Source of the DNA: an uncultured Bacteroidales bacterium
Lineage (GTDB): Bacteria; Bacteroidota; Bacteroidia; Bacteroidales; Paludibacteraceae
Direction: 5' to 3'
Assembly (NCBI GenBank): GCA_946414805.1
Contig: CAMKPZ010000005.1
Location: forward strand, 98,239 to 162,238
DNA: 64,000 bases
In this document: positions 1-9,372 of the stretch, in pieces
Layout: the number at the start of each line of letters is the position of its first letter
How positions within the stretch are numbered: the first letter of the stretch is position 1
Translations under genes and position numbers: made by a program
Notes under the pieces: model-generated
Databases searched by the model: none
Told to the model about the DNA's origin: nothing
The model's input: the letters and a program-made list of their open reading frames with translations, nothing else

Positions 1-1963
1 TCTTTCCTTTGGCGATCTGTTTGGTTTCTTCGGCGGTTGCATGACGCAGTCTGCCGTAACTCTTGCCGTTTACAAACAACTCCGCTTCCGGATAAGAGGT
101 GTAGCAGAAGACAGGTACTTTGTCGCCCTTCTTCCAGTTCCAGTGGGGCAGCAGATGGAGCGTCTCGTCCTCTTTGTTCCACTGGCTGCGATAGAGCCAG
201 AAGCGATCCTTGGGCAGCGACGCGAGGTCGATGATTCCGAAATAGGAGCTATGGCTGGGCCATGCGTCGGTGTCATAGGGCGAAGGTTCGCCGAGGTAGT
301 CAAAGCCGGTCCAGACGAACTGTCCGAGCGTCCAGTCGTAGTCGTCCTGGAGCTGAAAATCCTGTTCGGGCAGCCCCGACCATGCACAGTATTCGAGGTC
401 GTAACCGGAAGACTGCTTGTCTGCATACATGGCATCGGGTTGGATCTTCGCCGGCAGTTTATACACGCCTCTGGAAGAAACGGTGGAAGCCGTCTCGGAC
501 CCCAAGATCATCTTCTGCGGCAGTTTCTCGTATCCCTCTTCGTATCGGCTGGTTCGGTAGTTGAATCCGGGGAGTTCCACGGCCGCTCCGAAACCATTAT
601 TGACGACATGCATAGCCTGGTCCATACCGTTGGTGACAGGACGGGTAGGGTCGAGCTGGTGGAAAAGCTCCTGGAGCATGGTCACTATGGAAATGCCGTC
701 CGGCTTGACTTGGTTCCACACCTCATTGCCGCTGGACCACAACATGACGGACGGGTTGCTGCGGTAATGCTTCACCATGTTGGTGATGTCCCACCGCCAC
801 CATTCTTTGAACTCCACATGGTAGTCGTTTTCGGTCTTGCCATAGTTCCACACATCAAAAGGCTCCACACAAAGCATGATACCCATCCAGTCGCATAAGT
901 CCACCAACTCGGGCGCGGGCATGTTATGACTGGTCCGTATGGCGTTGCATCCCATGTCTTTAAGCATAGTCAGCTGGTGGCGCAGGGCGTCTTTATGGAC
1001 TGCAGCGCCGAGCGGACCGAGATCATGGTGCAGGCATACGCCCTTGAATTTATAGGGCTTTCCGTTCAGCAAAAATCCATGCTCCGGGGTATAGCTGGTC
1101 GTACGAATACCAAAATCCGTTTTCACTCTGTCCAATTCCACTTGCTGACCATCAGCGGAGGTGCGTATGACACGTGTCACCGCGTAATACATATACGGGG
1201 TCTCCGGATACCATAGTTTAGGACGGTTAATGCGCACCAGCCCTTTCTGGCCATGGATACTACCAATTTTCTCCGTCTTCATATATTGGTAAATATCCGT
1301 CACTACGCTGATATCTTTGTAACTTCCGTTGGCTTTGATCTCTTCCACACCGTCCTGCAGCTCGATGTCGAACGCCACCACCGCCTGCGAATGATCATCC
1401 GCCAGGCGCTCCGTGCGAACCCATACTCCGAAAGTGGGAATATGGACGGGATCGGTCTCGACCAGATGCACATTGCGGTACAGTCCGGCTCCGGGATACC
1501 ATCGGCTCTGCTGGGGCTTGTTCTCCAGAAAGACATCGATATCGACGCTATCGGAGGTGATCAGATCGGGCAGGATATAACAGTCGAAGGTGTTGTAGCC
1601 GTAGGGCCAATAGACCATTTCTTCGCCGTTGACATATACATCGGCATGACTCATCGCACCGTCGAAGACGAGCGTGTAGAACTTCTCTTTATTTACTTTC
1701 ACGCGCGTGCGATAGTGGCCTTTGCCCATCCAAGGAAGACCTCCACTACGGCCTGTTTTCCATGTCGGTTCCTTTTCTCCGTTCTGCACGACAATCACTT
1801 CCTGCAGGTCGTTTGCCCGGTCAAAAGGACCGCTGATCGCCCAGTCGTGCGGAACCGTCACTTCGTGCCACACGGTATCCACCTCCGGCATCTGCGGCGA
1901 CGGCTCCTGACGGAACTGCCAAGAGGTCAGCAGGGTTGAGATAGCTAATAATATACTAATCAT
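1..1963 (-). CDS. Beta-galactosidase, glycoside hydrolase family 2 (3' end outside window)
   Basis: Hydrolyses terminal beta-galactosides, feeding galactose to the adjacent galM and galK. Translating the reverse complement from the ATG at 1963 gives 654 residues with no stop before the window edge. It has the GH2 N-terminal jelly-roll signature (VPHDW near residue 38), the acid/base pair N413-E414 in SSGNEV and the nucleophile E490 in GSETAST; the 76-residue spacing equals that of E. coli LacZ. The last visible part (ELFVNGKSYG) looks like the accessory domain after the barrel in Bacteroidetes GH2 enzymes. The start overlaps the galM stop (ATGA), so the two are translationally coupled. A short hydrophobic N-terminus (MISILLAISTLLTS) may be a signal peptide, but the domain begins immediately after it, so location is uncertain. 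Substrate specificity within GH2 is inferred from the operon. Confidence 0.93.
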   Translation of the reverse strand, partial: MISILLAISTLLTSWQFRQEPSPQMPEVDTVWHEVTVPHDWAISGPFDRANDLQEVIVVQNGEKEPTWKTGRSGGLPWMGKGHYRTRVKVNKEKFYTLVFDGAMSHADVYVNGEEMVYWPYGYNTFDCYILPDLITSDSVDIDVFLENKPQQSRWYPGAGLYRNVHLVETDPVHIPTFGVWVRTERLADDHSQAVVAFDIELQDGVEEIKANGSYKDISVVTDIYQYMKTEKIGSIHGQKGLVRINRPKLWYPETPYMYYAVTRVIRTSADGQQVELDRVKTDFGIRTTSYTPEHGFLLNGKPYKFKGVCLHHDLGPLGAAVHKDALRHQLTMLKDMGCNAIRTSHNMPAPELVDLCDWMGIMLCVEPFDVWNYGKTENDYHVEFKEWWRWDITNMVKHYRSNPSVMLWSSGNEVWNQVKPDGISIVTMLQELFHQLDPTRPVTNGMDQAMHVVNNGFGAAVELPGFNYRTSRYEEGYEKLPQKMILGSETASTVSSRGVYKLPAKIQPDAMYADKQSSGYDLEYCAWSGLPEQDFQLQDDYDWTLGQFVWTGFDYLGEPSPYDTDAWPSHSSYFGIIDLASLPKDRFWLYRSQWNKEDETLHLLPHWNWKKGDKVPVFCYTSYPEAELFVNGKSYGRLRHATAEETKQIAKGK

Positions 1964-2955
1964 AGAAATCTGTATTCGGTTGTTTCATCTAACTTCTCTC
2001 CAGGGCGGAGTACGATGTCCGGGAAGCCGGCATGGTTAATGCTGTCCGGCCAGTTCTGCGCCTCGAGACAGACGGCGTGCTGCTCATCGTAGATCCGTCC
2101 GCTCTTGCCTTCGTTTTTCTCCACCCAGTTGCCGGTATATACCTGCAGCCCCTTCATGGTGGTCCAGCACTCCATGATCCGTCCGTCGGCTTGTAGGGTG
2201 GCAGCGTGACGGAGTTCTTTCGGCGCATCGCCGTCGCAGAGGCACCAGTTATTGTCGATGCCCCGTCCGGGCGCGAAGAAGGGATCGTTGATGCGATCAC
2301 CGATACGCGTCGGCTGACGGAAATCCATCGGTGTGCCGGTTACGGGGAGTATCTCGCCCGTAGGACAAGCTGTTTCATCGAAGGGGGTGTAGCGGTCTGC
2401 GAAGATCTGCAGCACATGGTCGTCCACTCGTCCGCTGCCTTCGCCCGCGAGGTTGAAATAGCTGTGGTTGGTCATCGCGATGAGGGTCGGCGCATCTGTC
2501 TTCGCCTCATAATGGATGCGGAGGGTGTTGTCTTTGGTAGCCGTATAGGTGACATATATATCCGCGTTGCCGGGGTAGCCTTCCTCGCCGTCTTTGGCGC
2601 GGTAATGCAGGGTGATCTCAAAGGCACTCTGCGCCGTCACCTCCCATATCTTGGCGTTGAAACCCTCCACACCGCCGTGCAGGCTGTTGGTGCCGTTATT
2701 AATCGGTAGCCGGTATTCCTTGCCGTCAAGGGTAAACCTGCCGTCCTTGATACGGTTCGCCACGCGTCCGCAGATGGCATTGAAATAGGTCTCCTTGGTC
2801 TGCCATTCCTCCGCAGTGCGGAAGCCAAGAACAATATCCTTGACTTCCCCTGCGCGGTTCGCTACCAGCAGTTTAGTGATCTTCGCGCCGAGATTGGAAA
2901 TCTCCGCCTTCAGTCCGCCGCTGCTCTTAATCGTATAGAATTGAATCTGTTTCAC
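1960..2955 (-). CDS. galM: Aldose 1-epimerase (galactose mutarotase)
   Basis: Interconverts alpha and beta anomers of galactose so that galactokinase can use the sugar. 331 aa, the usual family length. Active-site residues can be placed by comparison with GalM: H93 (LHGG), H164 (TNHSYFNL), D234 (GIDNNW) and E298 (CLEAQN). No signal peptide is visible, so cytoplasmic. It sits 33 bp after galK and overlaps the beta-galactosidase start by four bases, which makes a galK-galM-GH2 operon read leftwards. No galT/galE is seen here; the rest of the Leloir pathway must lie elsewhere. Confidence 0.95.
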   Translation of the reverse strand: MKQIQFYTIKSSGGLKAEISNLGAKITKLLVANRAGEVKDIVLGFRTAEEWQTKETYFNAICGRVANRIKDGRFTLDGKEYRLPINNGTNSLHGGVEGFNAKIWEVTAQSAFEITLHYRAKDGEEGYPGNADIYVTYTATKDNTLRIHYEAKTDAPTLIAMTNHSYFNLAGEGSGRVDDHVLQIFADRYTPFDETACPTGEILPVTGTPMDFRQPTRIGDRINDPFFAPGRGIDNNWCLCDGDAPKELRHAATLQADGRIMECWTTMKGLQVYTGNWVEKNEGKSGRIYDEQHAVCLEAQNWPDSINHAGFPDIVLRPGEKLDETTEYRFL

Positions 2956-2988
2956 AGAAAAAACGAATTAAAGATTACGAATTACCAA

Positions 2989-4170
2989 TTATTCGAGCCG
3001 GCTTACTCCGTCTCCGATCTCAGCCACATAGAAATCCGCCTTCAGCCCTGTCTTCTTTTCATATTCGGCACCAACAAAGGCTTTGAATTTCTCAATGGCT
3101 TCGTCCTTTACGAGGCTCACCGTGCATCCACCGAAACCGCCACCGGTCATACGGCTGCCGAGTACACCCTCTACCTGCCAAGCGGCCTCTGCCAGCGCGT
3201 CCAACTCAGGACCGGTCACTTCGTAATCGTCGCGCAACGATACATGGCTGGCGGTCATCAGTTCGCCGAAATAAGCGATCTCGCCTTTCTTGAGCGCCTC
3301 AACGGCAGCGCTTGTTCGGGCTACTTCGCCTACCACGTGGCGCGCACGCTTCTTGGCGATCGGGTCGGTGATAGCGGACTCCACCTCTTTCCAATCCTCT
3401 TCGGTCAGTTCGGCGAGGAATTTGATCGGTTTCACCTTGCTGATCTGCTCAACGGCGGTGTGGCATTGACGCACGCGGTCGTTATAAGCGCCGCTGTCAA
3501 GGTGGTGCGGGCTGTGGGTGTTGGTGATGACTACTTTGATGCCCTCTAACTTAACCGGCACATGCTCAAACTCCAGCGTGTCGCAGTTGAGATGGATTGC
3601 ATGATCTTTCTTTCCCTGCGCCGAAGCGAACTGATCCATGATACCGCACATTACACCGGCGTACTCATGCTCACATGCCTGACCGATGAGTGCCAGTTCG
3701 GTACGGTATTTCTTATCGTCTGCATAACTTACGCCCATCTCTTCGGTGAAAGCGCGGGCAGTGACCACCTCCATGGCAGCCGAACTGCTCAAACCTGCGC
3801 CTGCGGGCACATTGCCGTAATAGAGCAGGTCATAACCACTCTCTAACTTCGCCTCCGGATGACGGCGTGCGATGATATCGATGCACCCTAAAGCATAGTT
3901 GCACCACGCGCGGTTAGCCTGCGGAGCGATGGCATCGATAGCGATCTCATATACTTCCTGCATGTTCATTGAGCGGAAACGCAGCACGCGGTCGTTATTT
4001 TTCGCAACCAGCAGCCATGCACCGAAACTCAAAGCACACGGGAATACGCTTCCTCCATTGTAATCGGTGTGCTCTCCAATCAGGTTTACTCGCCCGGGGG
4101 CAAAAAAGATCTTCTCGGCCTTGTGACCATACGCTTGCTCGAAAGCAATTTTCATTTCTTGTGTTGTCAT
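2989..4170 (-). CDS. galK: Galactokinase
   Basis: Phosphorylates alpha-D-galactose to galactose-1-phosphate, the first committed Leloir step. 393 aa, full length for the GHMP kinase family. The three diagnostic motifs are present: the galactokinase signature GRVNLIGEHTDYNGG (about 26-40), the ATP-binding loop PAGAGLSSSAA (122-132) and the C-terminal MTGGGFGGC (about 341-349). It is the first gene of the leftward galactose operon and has a clear Bacteroidetes promoter upstream. The start at 4170 is the first ATG after that promoter. Nothing is unusual in the sequence. Confidence 0.97.
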   Translation of the reverse strand: MTTQEMKIAFEQAYGHKAEKIFFAPGRVNLIGEHTDYNGGSVFPCALSFGAWLLVAKNNDRVLRFRSMNMQEVYEIAIDAIAPQANRAWCNYALGCIDIIARRHPEAKLESGYDLLYYGNVPAGAGLSSSAAMEVVTARAFTEEMGVSYADDKKYRTELALIGQACEHEYAGVMCGIMDQFASAQGKKDHAIHLNCDTLEFEHVPVKLEGIKVVITNTHSPHHLDSGAYNDRVRQCHTAVEQISKVKPIKFLAELTEEDWKEVESAITDPIAKKRARHVVGEVARTSAAVEALKKGEIAYFGELMTASHVSLRDDYEVTGPELDALAEAAWQVEGVLGSRMTGGGFGGCTVSLVKDEAIEKFKAFVGAEYEKKTGLKADFYVAEIGDGVSRLE

Positions 4171-4218
4171 TGTACTAAATATATTTAATTGTAATCAATA
4201 ATTGACCAAATGCGAACG

Positions 4219-4249
4219 CAAAGGTACAAAAAAAAACGCAGATACACAA
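4219..4249 (-). promoter_or_regulatory. Promoter of the galK operon
   Basis: On the minus strand, TACCTTTG (4226 to 4219) is the -7 element; TTG at 4249-4247 lies exactly 20 bases upstream as the -33 element. It is back to back with the promoter of the rightward gene at 4368. Confidence 0.8.
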
Positions 4250-4288
4250 GTAAAAAGATATTTTATGTTGTAAAACATACGATTTTTA

Positions 4289-4319
4289 TTGCTTGTGTCG
4301 AAAAAAAAGCGTACCTTTG
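4289..4319 (+). promoter_or_regulatory. Promoter of the membrane-protein gene at 4368
   Basis: TTG (4289-4291), 20 bases, then TACCTTTG (4312-4319). The box lies downstream of the longest possible start (4293) of the following reading frame, which is why the start at 4368 is chosen. Confidence 0.8.
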
Positions 4320-4367
4320 CACCAAATTACAAAATTGGATAAAATTAACCTTAAAATAAATAGTGCT

Positions 4368-5117
4368 ATGGATAACTTGGAATTTTTGCTTTATGTAGTC
4401 TTATTCGTCCTGATTGGACTAATGCTCGTTTCCTTCTTCTTGGTATGGCAGTGGTTCGATGCGCGTGAGCGACTGAAAGTGGTGCGCGAGGTGACTCGGG
4501 AGCAGACGATTCATGCCATCAGACATTCGCATAACCGGTGCCGTATACTGCTTTGCTGCGGTCTGGTGCTGGCGGTAGCTTATATTTTCATCCCTCTGAC
4601 CCTCAAGCAGTATTACAGCACGCTCGTTTATCCGGGTGTAGTGATCGTGGCGGATACGCTGATCCTCATCGGTCTGCGCTTGAAAGCGAAAGAGTATATC
4701 GCTTCGGTAGACGAGTATGTAAATGCGAATGAAGAACATGTGCGCGAGGCGGCTGCGGAGCGTGCACGCGTACGTGAGCAATGGAGAGCGGAGGCCCAAG
4801 TGCTTAATCCGCAGGCGGAGGCGCAGATCAAGGAGGCACTGGGAGACAATTATGAGACTTGGTATCAGCATGATATTCTCACCGGCCGGAACATCCTTGC
4901 CAACTTAGAGACCGGTGTTTTGTATGCCCAAGGCATCATTGTCCCCTTCTCGGAGATCATGGAGGTTCGTCAGGGTCGCAAGGATCTCAAACTCGTTACT
5001 TCCAACAGTATGCATCCCTTTGTGACACTTGATTTCGGCGCGCTGCCGATCAATCCGGAGACAGGTAATGCCTACAAGGACGAGATCGCTGCTGCACTCG
5101 AAAAACTCATTGCATAA
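4368..5117 (+). CDS. Hypothetical membrane protein with three N-terminal helices
   Basis: 249 aa from the ATG at 4368, about 48 bases after the -7 box; the longer frame would begin inside the promoter. Three hydrophobic segments are visible: about residues 5-25 (LLYVVLFVLIGLMLVSFF), 54-75 (LLCCGLVLAVAYIFIPL) and a third, VYPGVVIVADTLILIGL. A charged, Ala/Glu-rich stretch and a soluble C-terminal domain of about 90 residues follow. I do not recognise a family and assign no function. It stands alone between two promoters, the next belonging to the DUF456 gene. Confidence 0.8.
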   Translation: MDNLEFLLYVVLFVLIGLMLVSFFLVWQWFDARERLKVVREVTREQTIHAIRHSHNRCRILLCCGLVLAVAYIFIPLTLKQYYSTLVYPGVVIVADTLILIGLRLKAKEYIASVDEYVNANEEHVREAAAERARVREQWRAEAQVLNPQAEAQIKEALGDNYETWYQHDILTGRNILANLETGVLYAQGIIVPFSEIMEVRQGRKDLKLVTSNSMHPFVTLDFGALPINPETGNAYKDEIAAALEKLIA

Positions 5118-5158
5118 CACCACAGCAATTCAGTTATCGGCAATTTTTTCGTTTTTTC

Positions 5159-5189
5159 TTGCGTAATTGAAAAAAAAGCAGTATCTTTG
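5159..5189 (+). promoter_or_regulatory. Promoter of the DUF456-sugar transferase operon
   Basis: TTG (5159-5161), 20 bases, TATCTTTG (5182-5189), 19 bases before the ATG at 5209, so the mRNA leader is very short. Confidence 0.75.
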
Positions 5190-5208
5190 CAGCGAAATTT
5201 AACGCAGT

Positions 5209-5682
5209 ATGGATATCGCATTATTGGTTATCGCCGGCGTTCTGATGATCATAGGAATCATCGGTTGTATTGTGCCGGGGCTTCCCGGAGTGCCTATTTC
5301 CTATATCGGAATGCTGGTGGCGCAAGGGTCTTCGTATGTTGATTTTCCCTGGTGGACATTGACGATCTGGGCGATCGTAACAATCGTAGTGTCGATTTTG
5401 GACTATGTTGTTCCTGCGTGGGGTACCAAGCGTTACGGAGGTACCAAATATGGCATGTGGGGCAGTACTATCGGTGTGTTCGTGGGACTGTTTATCGGTC
5501 CGTGGGGTATTTTCATCGGTCCGTTTGTGGGGGCAATTATCGGCGAATTGATCGGAGGCAAAGAAGGCATAGAGGTGCTGAAAGCCGGATGGGGTAGTTT
5601 TCTTGGTCTCATGTGCGGAATGCTGCTCAAGATCATCTGTAGCGTGTGGATGCTCGTGCTGCTGATTATTGCTATTTTCTAA
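5209..5682 (+). CDS. DUF456 family integral membrane protein
   Basis: 157 aa, almost entirely hydrophobic, with the DUF456 hallmarks: N-terminal GIIGCIVPGLPGVPISYIGM and a central Gly-rich region (GMWGSTIGVFVGLFIGPWG...GAIIGELIGG) of glycine-zipper type helices. Members are inner-membrane proteins of unknown function, common in Bacteroidetes. It is the first gene of a tightly packed operon: the sugar transferase begins three bases after its stop. A supporting role in envelope polysaccharide synthesis is inference from this neighbour only. Confidence 0.88.
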   Translation: MDIALLVIAGVLMIIGIIGCIVPGLPGVPISYIGMLVAQGSSYVDFPWWTLTIWAIVTIVVSILDYVVPAWGTKRYGGTKYGMWGSTIGVFVGLFIGPWGIFIGPFVGAIIGELIGGKEGIEVLKAGWGSFLGLMCGMLLKIICSVWMLVLLIIAIF

Positions 5683-5685
5683 ATT

Positions 5686-7200
5686 ATGCTTCGAGAAGGT
5701 TGGAAAAGACGTATATTGATTGATTTCGCTATCTGGGCGATAGCGGCAGCGATGTGCTTGGTCTGGCGCGTAGTGGCGTCCAAAAGCGGCGTGGGTGTCT
5801 ATTGGGGGCTCTTCGGCATATTGGCGGTACTCTGGGTGCTGATCGGATGGGCGCTGCAGCTCTATCGGTCTTATAAAGACACCTGGTTTTGGCAGTCGTT
5901 GCTGTCGCTGGTAGCGGACGCAGGAATACTGATCGGTTTATGCTGGTGGATCCTGCCGCTCTTGCCATGGGGTTTGTCTCCCCGCGTGGCGCAATGGACG
6001 ATCCTTCTGGTCGGCGCGATAGAGACGGTAGTCGTCGTGCTGGAGCATTACTGGAAATACGCTACTAACATGACGGTTCCGGCGATGCAGATCGAGCAGC
6101 GGACGGATGCGCATGTGACGCGTAAACAAGGGGATCGTTCGGCTAAATCGCTGGAGTCGGTTCGCCAGTCCGTGCTCTCTGTGACCACCGAGGAGGACTA
6201 TCAGATGCTGCTGGAGAAAGCCCATCTGGACAAGACGCTCACCAAGGCTGTGTGCGACCGTAACCGCTTTGCCTTCCTCCAGATTCCCGATTACCAGTAT
6301 GATACGCTGGTTGATCTCACCCTCCTCAATGACGCAAAAGGAATCAACCGCCGGTTCTGTATCGTGAACCAGAAGCTGCCGGACGAGGGCAAGTATGTAT
6401 GCTGCTACCGGCCGCAGGAATATATCAAGTCGAAGATATTAGCGAAATATCCTCCGGTACTCAACTGGATCGTCTATAGTCTATATTTCTTCCAGAAACG
6501 TGTGGTGCCGCGGTTGCTGCTCACAAGCCGGCTCTATTATGATGTCACGAAGGGGCGCAAGCGCATGCTGAGCAAGACAGAGGTGCTCGGACGACTCTAC
6601 TACTGCGGATTCCAGGTCGACGAGATTGTACCGATGGGGCATATCGAGTATGTCTATGCCCATCGCCATTCGCAGCCGTATCCTCAGGAGCAGTTCAAGG
6701 TATACGGACCGCTGATCAAGCTGCCGAGGGTTTGCAAGAACAAGGAGATCCGCTATTTCTACAAGATGCGGACGATGCATCCGTATGCCGAGTATATTCA
6801 GCAATATGTCTTCGATTCCCGCGGAGGAATGGATATCGCCGATAAATCGAATGATGACTGGCGTATCACCTCTTGGGGCAGGTTTATGCGCAAGTATTGG
6901 TTGGACGAACTGCCGATGCTTATCAACTGGCTCAAACGCGATGTGAAATTGGTAGGGGTGCGTCCGTTGAGCCGAACGATGTTCGACACCTATCCGGAGT
7001 GGCTGCAGGAGAAACGGACAAAGACCAAACCGGGACTTATCCCGCCGTTCTATATCGATCATCCCAAGACCTTCGAAGAACTCTTCGCCAGCGAGGACAC
7101 CTATCTCACGGAGTACCTTGCGCATCCGTTCCGCACGGATGTGAAGTATTTCTTCCTCACTATGCGTTCGATATTAACCCGTAAAACTCACAGCGCATGA
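5686..7200 (+). CDS. Bacterial sugar transferase (polyprenyl-phosphate glycosyl-1-phosphate transferase type)
   Basis: 504 aa. Residues 1-125 carry about four membrane helices. The C-terminal third has the sugar-transferase signature: FYKMRTM, then GRFMRKYWLDELPMLINWL and the GVRPLSR / KPGLIPPF motifs (about residues 355-450). Such enzymes transfer a sugar-1-phosphate to undecaprenyl phosphate to start O-antigen, capsule or exopolysaccharide units. Where many members have an Asp-Ala-Glu after RTM, this one reads HPYAE, so the usual catalytic Asp is not obvious; I recall other Bacteroidetes members with a similar HPYSEY motif. No polysaccharide cluster surrounds it. Its stop overlaps the next start (ATGA). 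Confidence 0.85.
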   Translation: MLREGWKRRILIDFAIWAIAAAMCLVWRVVASKSGVGVYWGLFGILAVLWVLIGWALQLYRSYKDTWFWQSLLSLVADAGILIGLCWWILPLLPWGLSPRVAQWTILLVGAIETVVVVLEHYWKYATNMTVPAMQIEQRTDAHVTRKQGDRSAKSLESVRQSVLSVTTEEDYQMLLEKAHLDKTLTKAVCDRNRFAFLQIPDYQYDTLVDLTLLNDAKGINRRFCIVNQKLPDEGKYVCCYRPQEYIKSKILAKYPPVLNWIVYSLYFFQKRVVPRLLLTSRLYYDVTKGRKRMLSKTEVLGRLYYCGFQVDEIVPMGHIEYVYAHRHSQPYPQEQFKVYGPLIKLPRVCKNKEIRYFYKMRTMHPYAEYIQQYVFDSRGGMDIADKSNDDWRITSWGRFMRKYWLDELPMLINWLKRDVKLVGVRPLSRTMFDTYPEWLQEKRTKTKPGLIPPFYIDHPKTFEELFASEDTYLTEYLAHPFRTDVKYFFLTMRSILTRKTHSA

Positions 7201-8318
7201 TTAAAAAAGAGAATTTCTATACAAGTGTTATCCGTGCGGCGCTCTGGGGGCAGAAGCTTCCTGAGACGACTGTCCGCGAGGCCGATTGGGAGAGATATAT
7301 CCCTCTCTGGGCTGCGCAGGGCGTAGGTCCGTTGGTGTTCCCGATGCTGTTTGCGCATAACGAGATAGCGGAGGCCTTCACGCCCGCGCTACGTATGCAG
7401 ATGAAGATGATCTGTGCGCAGACGATCCAGCAGCATACGCGTCTCCACTATACGCTGGAGCAAGCCTGGCAGGCACTGACGAAAGCCAGCATCCGGCCGG
7501 TGTTGATCAAAGGGGCCGGTCTGGCGGCGCTATATCCCGATTCGACTTATCGGGCATGGGGAGACATCGATCTGTTTGTCGGCAAGGACCAGTATCACCC
7601 TGCTTGTGCAGTGATGCGGGACACTTTTCCTACGGCGCTGAAGTTCGACGAAGAACTGGATCATTATAAGCATTATAACCTCATCGCAGACGGGATCTCG
7701 ATAGAGGTTCACCGTGTGAGTGTAGCGTTGAGCCATCCGCGTGACGAGCGGCGCTATCAGGCAATGGAGAAAGCTGGAATGAGCCAATGCAAACGATTGG
7801 ATCTCAAGGGGCTGGAGGTGAATGTACCCGAGCCGACTTTCAATGCCCTTTTTGTCTTCCTGCATAGTTGGGAGCACGTGCTTTCTGCGGGGGCTAACAT
7901 CCGTCAGTTATGCGATCTGGCATTGCTGCTGCACCATTATAACGGTCAGATAGACCGCACCCGTCTGGCGAAGGATCTGCGTGCGTTACGGCTCTTGGAA
8001 CCATGGCGGATATATATGTATCTCCTCGTCCATGAGTTAGGTCTGCCCGAATCGGAAGCGCCTCTCTATACCCCTATGGTTGCCAAACAGGCGGAGCTCC
8101 TGCTGACGGATATGTTAGAGGGACATCTCATCGCTCCGAAGTCGCAGACGCCTGCGCCTCATAACCGGTTTGCACGCAAACTGCACACGATGCGCGAACG
8201 GATGGCGAATGCCCGCCGTATCGGAGCATACAGCCCTGCATACGCACGCCATATGCGCGCAAGCATTATCCATAGCGGACTCAAACGACTATTTGCCAAA
8301 GACAGGCATTGGGAGTAA
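7197..8318 (+). CDS. Nucleotidyltransferase-fold family protein
   Basis: 373 aa, overlapping the sugar transferase by four bases. Residues about 100-130 carry LIKGAGLAALYPDS and then GDIDLFV, the G-(x)n-DxD metal site of the uncharacterised nucleotidyltransferase family (PF14907 type) that often accompanies polysaccharide genes. Downstream is a helix-rich half with LHSWEHVLSAGANIRQLCDLALLL, also typical of that family. Substrate unknown. Coupling to the sugar transferase suggests the two work together, possibly in modifying an envelope polymer; this is inference. Family membership fairly sure, function not. Confidence 0.82.
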   Translation: MIKKENFYTSVIRAALWGQKLPETTVREADWERYIPLWAAQGVGPLVFPMLFAHNEIAEAFTPALRMQMKMICAQTIQQHTRLHYTLEQAWQALTKASIRPVLIKGAGLAALYPDSTYRAWGDIDLFVGKDQYHPACAVMRDTFPTALKFDEELDHYKHYNLIADGISIEVHRVSVALSHPRDERRYQAMEKAGMSQCKRLDLKGLEVNVPEPTFNALFVFLHSWEHVLSAGANIRQLCDLALLLHHYNGQIDRTRLAKDLRALRLLEPWRIYMYLLVHELGLPESEAPLYTPMVAKQAELLLTDMLEGHLIAPKSQTPAPHNRFARKLHTMRERMANARRIGAYSPAYARHMRASIIHSGLKRLFAKDRHWE

Positions 8319-9349
8319 TGGTAAGAAAATACGAAGATATCATGCGTGCTTTGCGCGCGGGCAAGTACGAGCCGGTCTACGTGCTCTGCGGAGAAGAACC
8401 CTATTACATAGATTCCGTCTATGAGTTCATTGCTACGCACGCTTTGGATGAGATGGCACGTGAGTTTGACCAGCAGGTGGTGTATGGCCGCGATCTGCAG
8501 GGAGGTGATATCGCGCCTGTCATCGGGGCGGCACGGGGTTTCGCGATGATGGGTGGACGGAAGGTTGTCATCGTCCGCGAAGCGCAGGCGGTCAAACGGT
8601 GGGAGGCACTTGACGCGTATGTGGATAATCTCATGCCCCAGACCGTCCTCGTCATCTGCTATAACGGCAAACCAGACAAACGGCAAGGGATCTGGAAGAA
8701 GGTTGCCGATCATGCGCAGGTAGCATGGCTGCAATCCGATAAACTGCGGGACTACGAGGTGGAGCGGTGGATCACTGCATATATCACGGAGTACAACCAA
8801 TCGGGTGCCGATCTTTCCATCGATCCGCGTGTGGCACCATTGCTGGCGGATCATATCGGTACCGATCTGACGGCTATCGTAGGCGCTTTGCGCAAATTGA
8901 TTGACGGTCGTCCGGAGGGTGTGAAAACGATCGATGTGGCGCTGGTGGAACGGAATATAGGTATCTCCAAGGACTATAACAGTATTGAGATGCAATCGGC
9001 ACTGATACGCGGCGATGTGGTGAAAGCCAACCGCATTGCGCAGTATTTCGCCGGCAGCAAGGATCATCCGATGATCCGCGAACTGGCGCCGATCTTCTCT
9101 TTCTTCTCCAATCTGCTGATGTATCATTATCTGCCGGATAAGAGTCAGGGCAATGTGGCGAAAGAGTTAGGCATCAATCCGTATTTCGTGCGGGACTATG
9201 CTGCGGCGGCAAAGCGGTATCCGGCGGGGAAAGTGTTCCTGATCATCGGTTATCTGCGGGACACGGACGCACGGCTCAAGGGTATCAATAATCCGTCGGC
9301 TAAAGACGCTGATCTGTGGAAAGAGCTGATCTATAAAATAATGCATTAG
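8318..9349 (+). CDS. holA: DNA polymerase III subunit delta
   Basis: Clamp-loader delta subunit, which opens the beta sliding clamp during replication. 343 aa, normal length. Recognised by VYVLCGEEPYYIDSVYEFI at the N-terminus and by the general HolA layout: an AAA-like domain, then helical regions with VAKELGINPYFVRDY and PSAKDADLWKELIYK at the C-terminus. The ATG at 8318 overlaps the previous stop (TAATG) and is preferred to an upstream TTG at 8309. It is the last gene of the operon; a strong hairpin overlaps its stop codon. Confidence 0.92.
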   Translation: MVRKYEDIMRALRAGKYEPVYVLCGEEPYYIDSVYEFIATHALDEMAREFDQQVVYGRDLQGGDIAPVIGAARGFAMMGGRKVVIVREAQAVKRWEALDAYVDNLMPQTVLVICYNGKPDKRQGIWKKVADHAQVAWLQSDKLRDYEVERWITAYITEYNQSGADLSIDPRVAPLLADHIGTDLTAIVGALRKLIDGRPEGVKTIDVALVERNIGISKDYNSIEMQSALIRGDVVKANRIAQYFAGSKDHPMIRELAPIFSFFSNLLMYHYLPDKSQGNVAKELGINPYFVRDYAAAAKRYPAGKVFLIIGYLRDTDARLKGINNPSAKDADLWKELIYKIMH

Positions 9350-9366
9350 CGGTCCGCTAATGCATT
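9340..9366. terminator. Hairpin terminator between convergent holA and the DUF4296 gene
   Basis: A perfect 12-bp stem (AATGCATTAGCG / CGCTAATGCATT) with a 3-nt loop, followed on the plus strand by a T-rich run. It contains the holA stop codon. Confidence 0.75.
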
Positions 9367-9372
9367 TTTCTT

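Noticed and set aside
41-898. 285-aa plus-strand frame at the window start
   Set aside because: It is antisense to the GH2 beta-galactosidase, which keeps both catalytic Glu residues at the right spacing.
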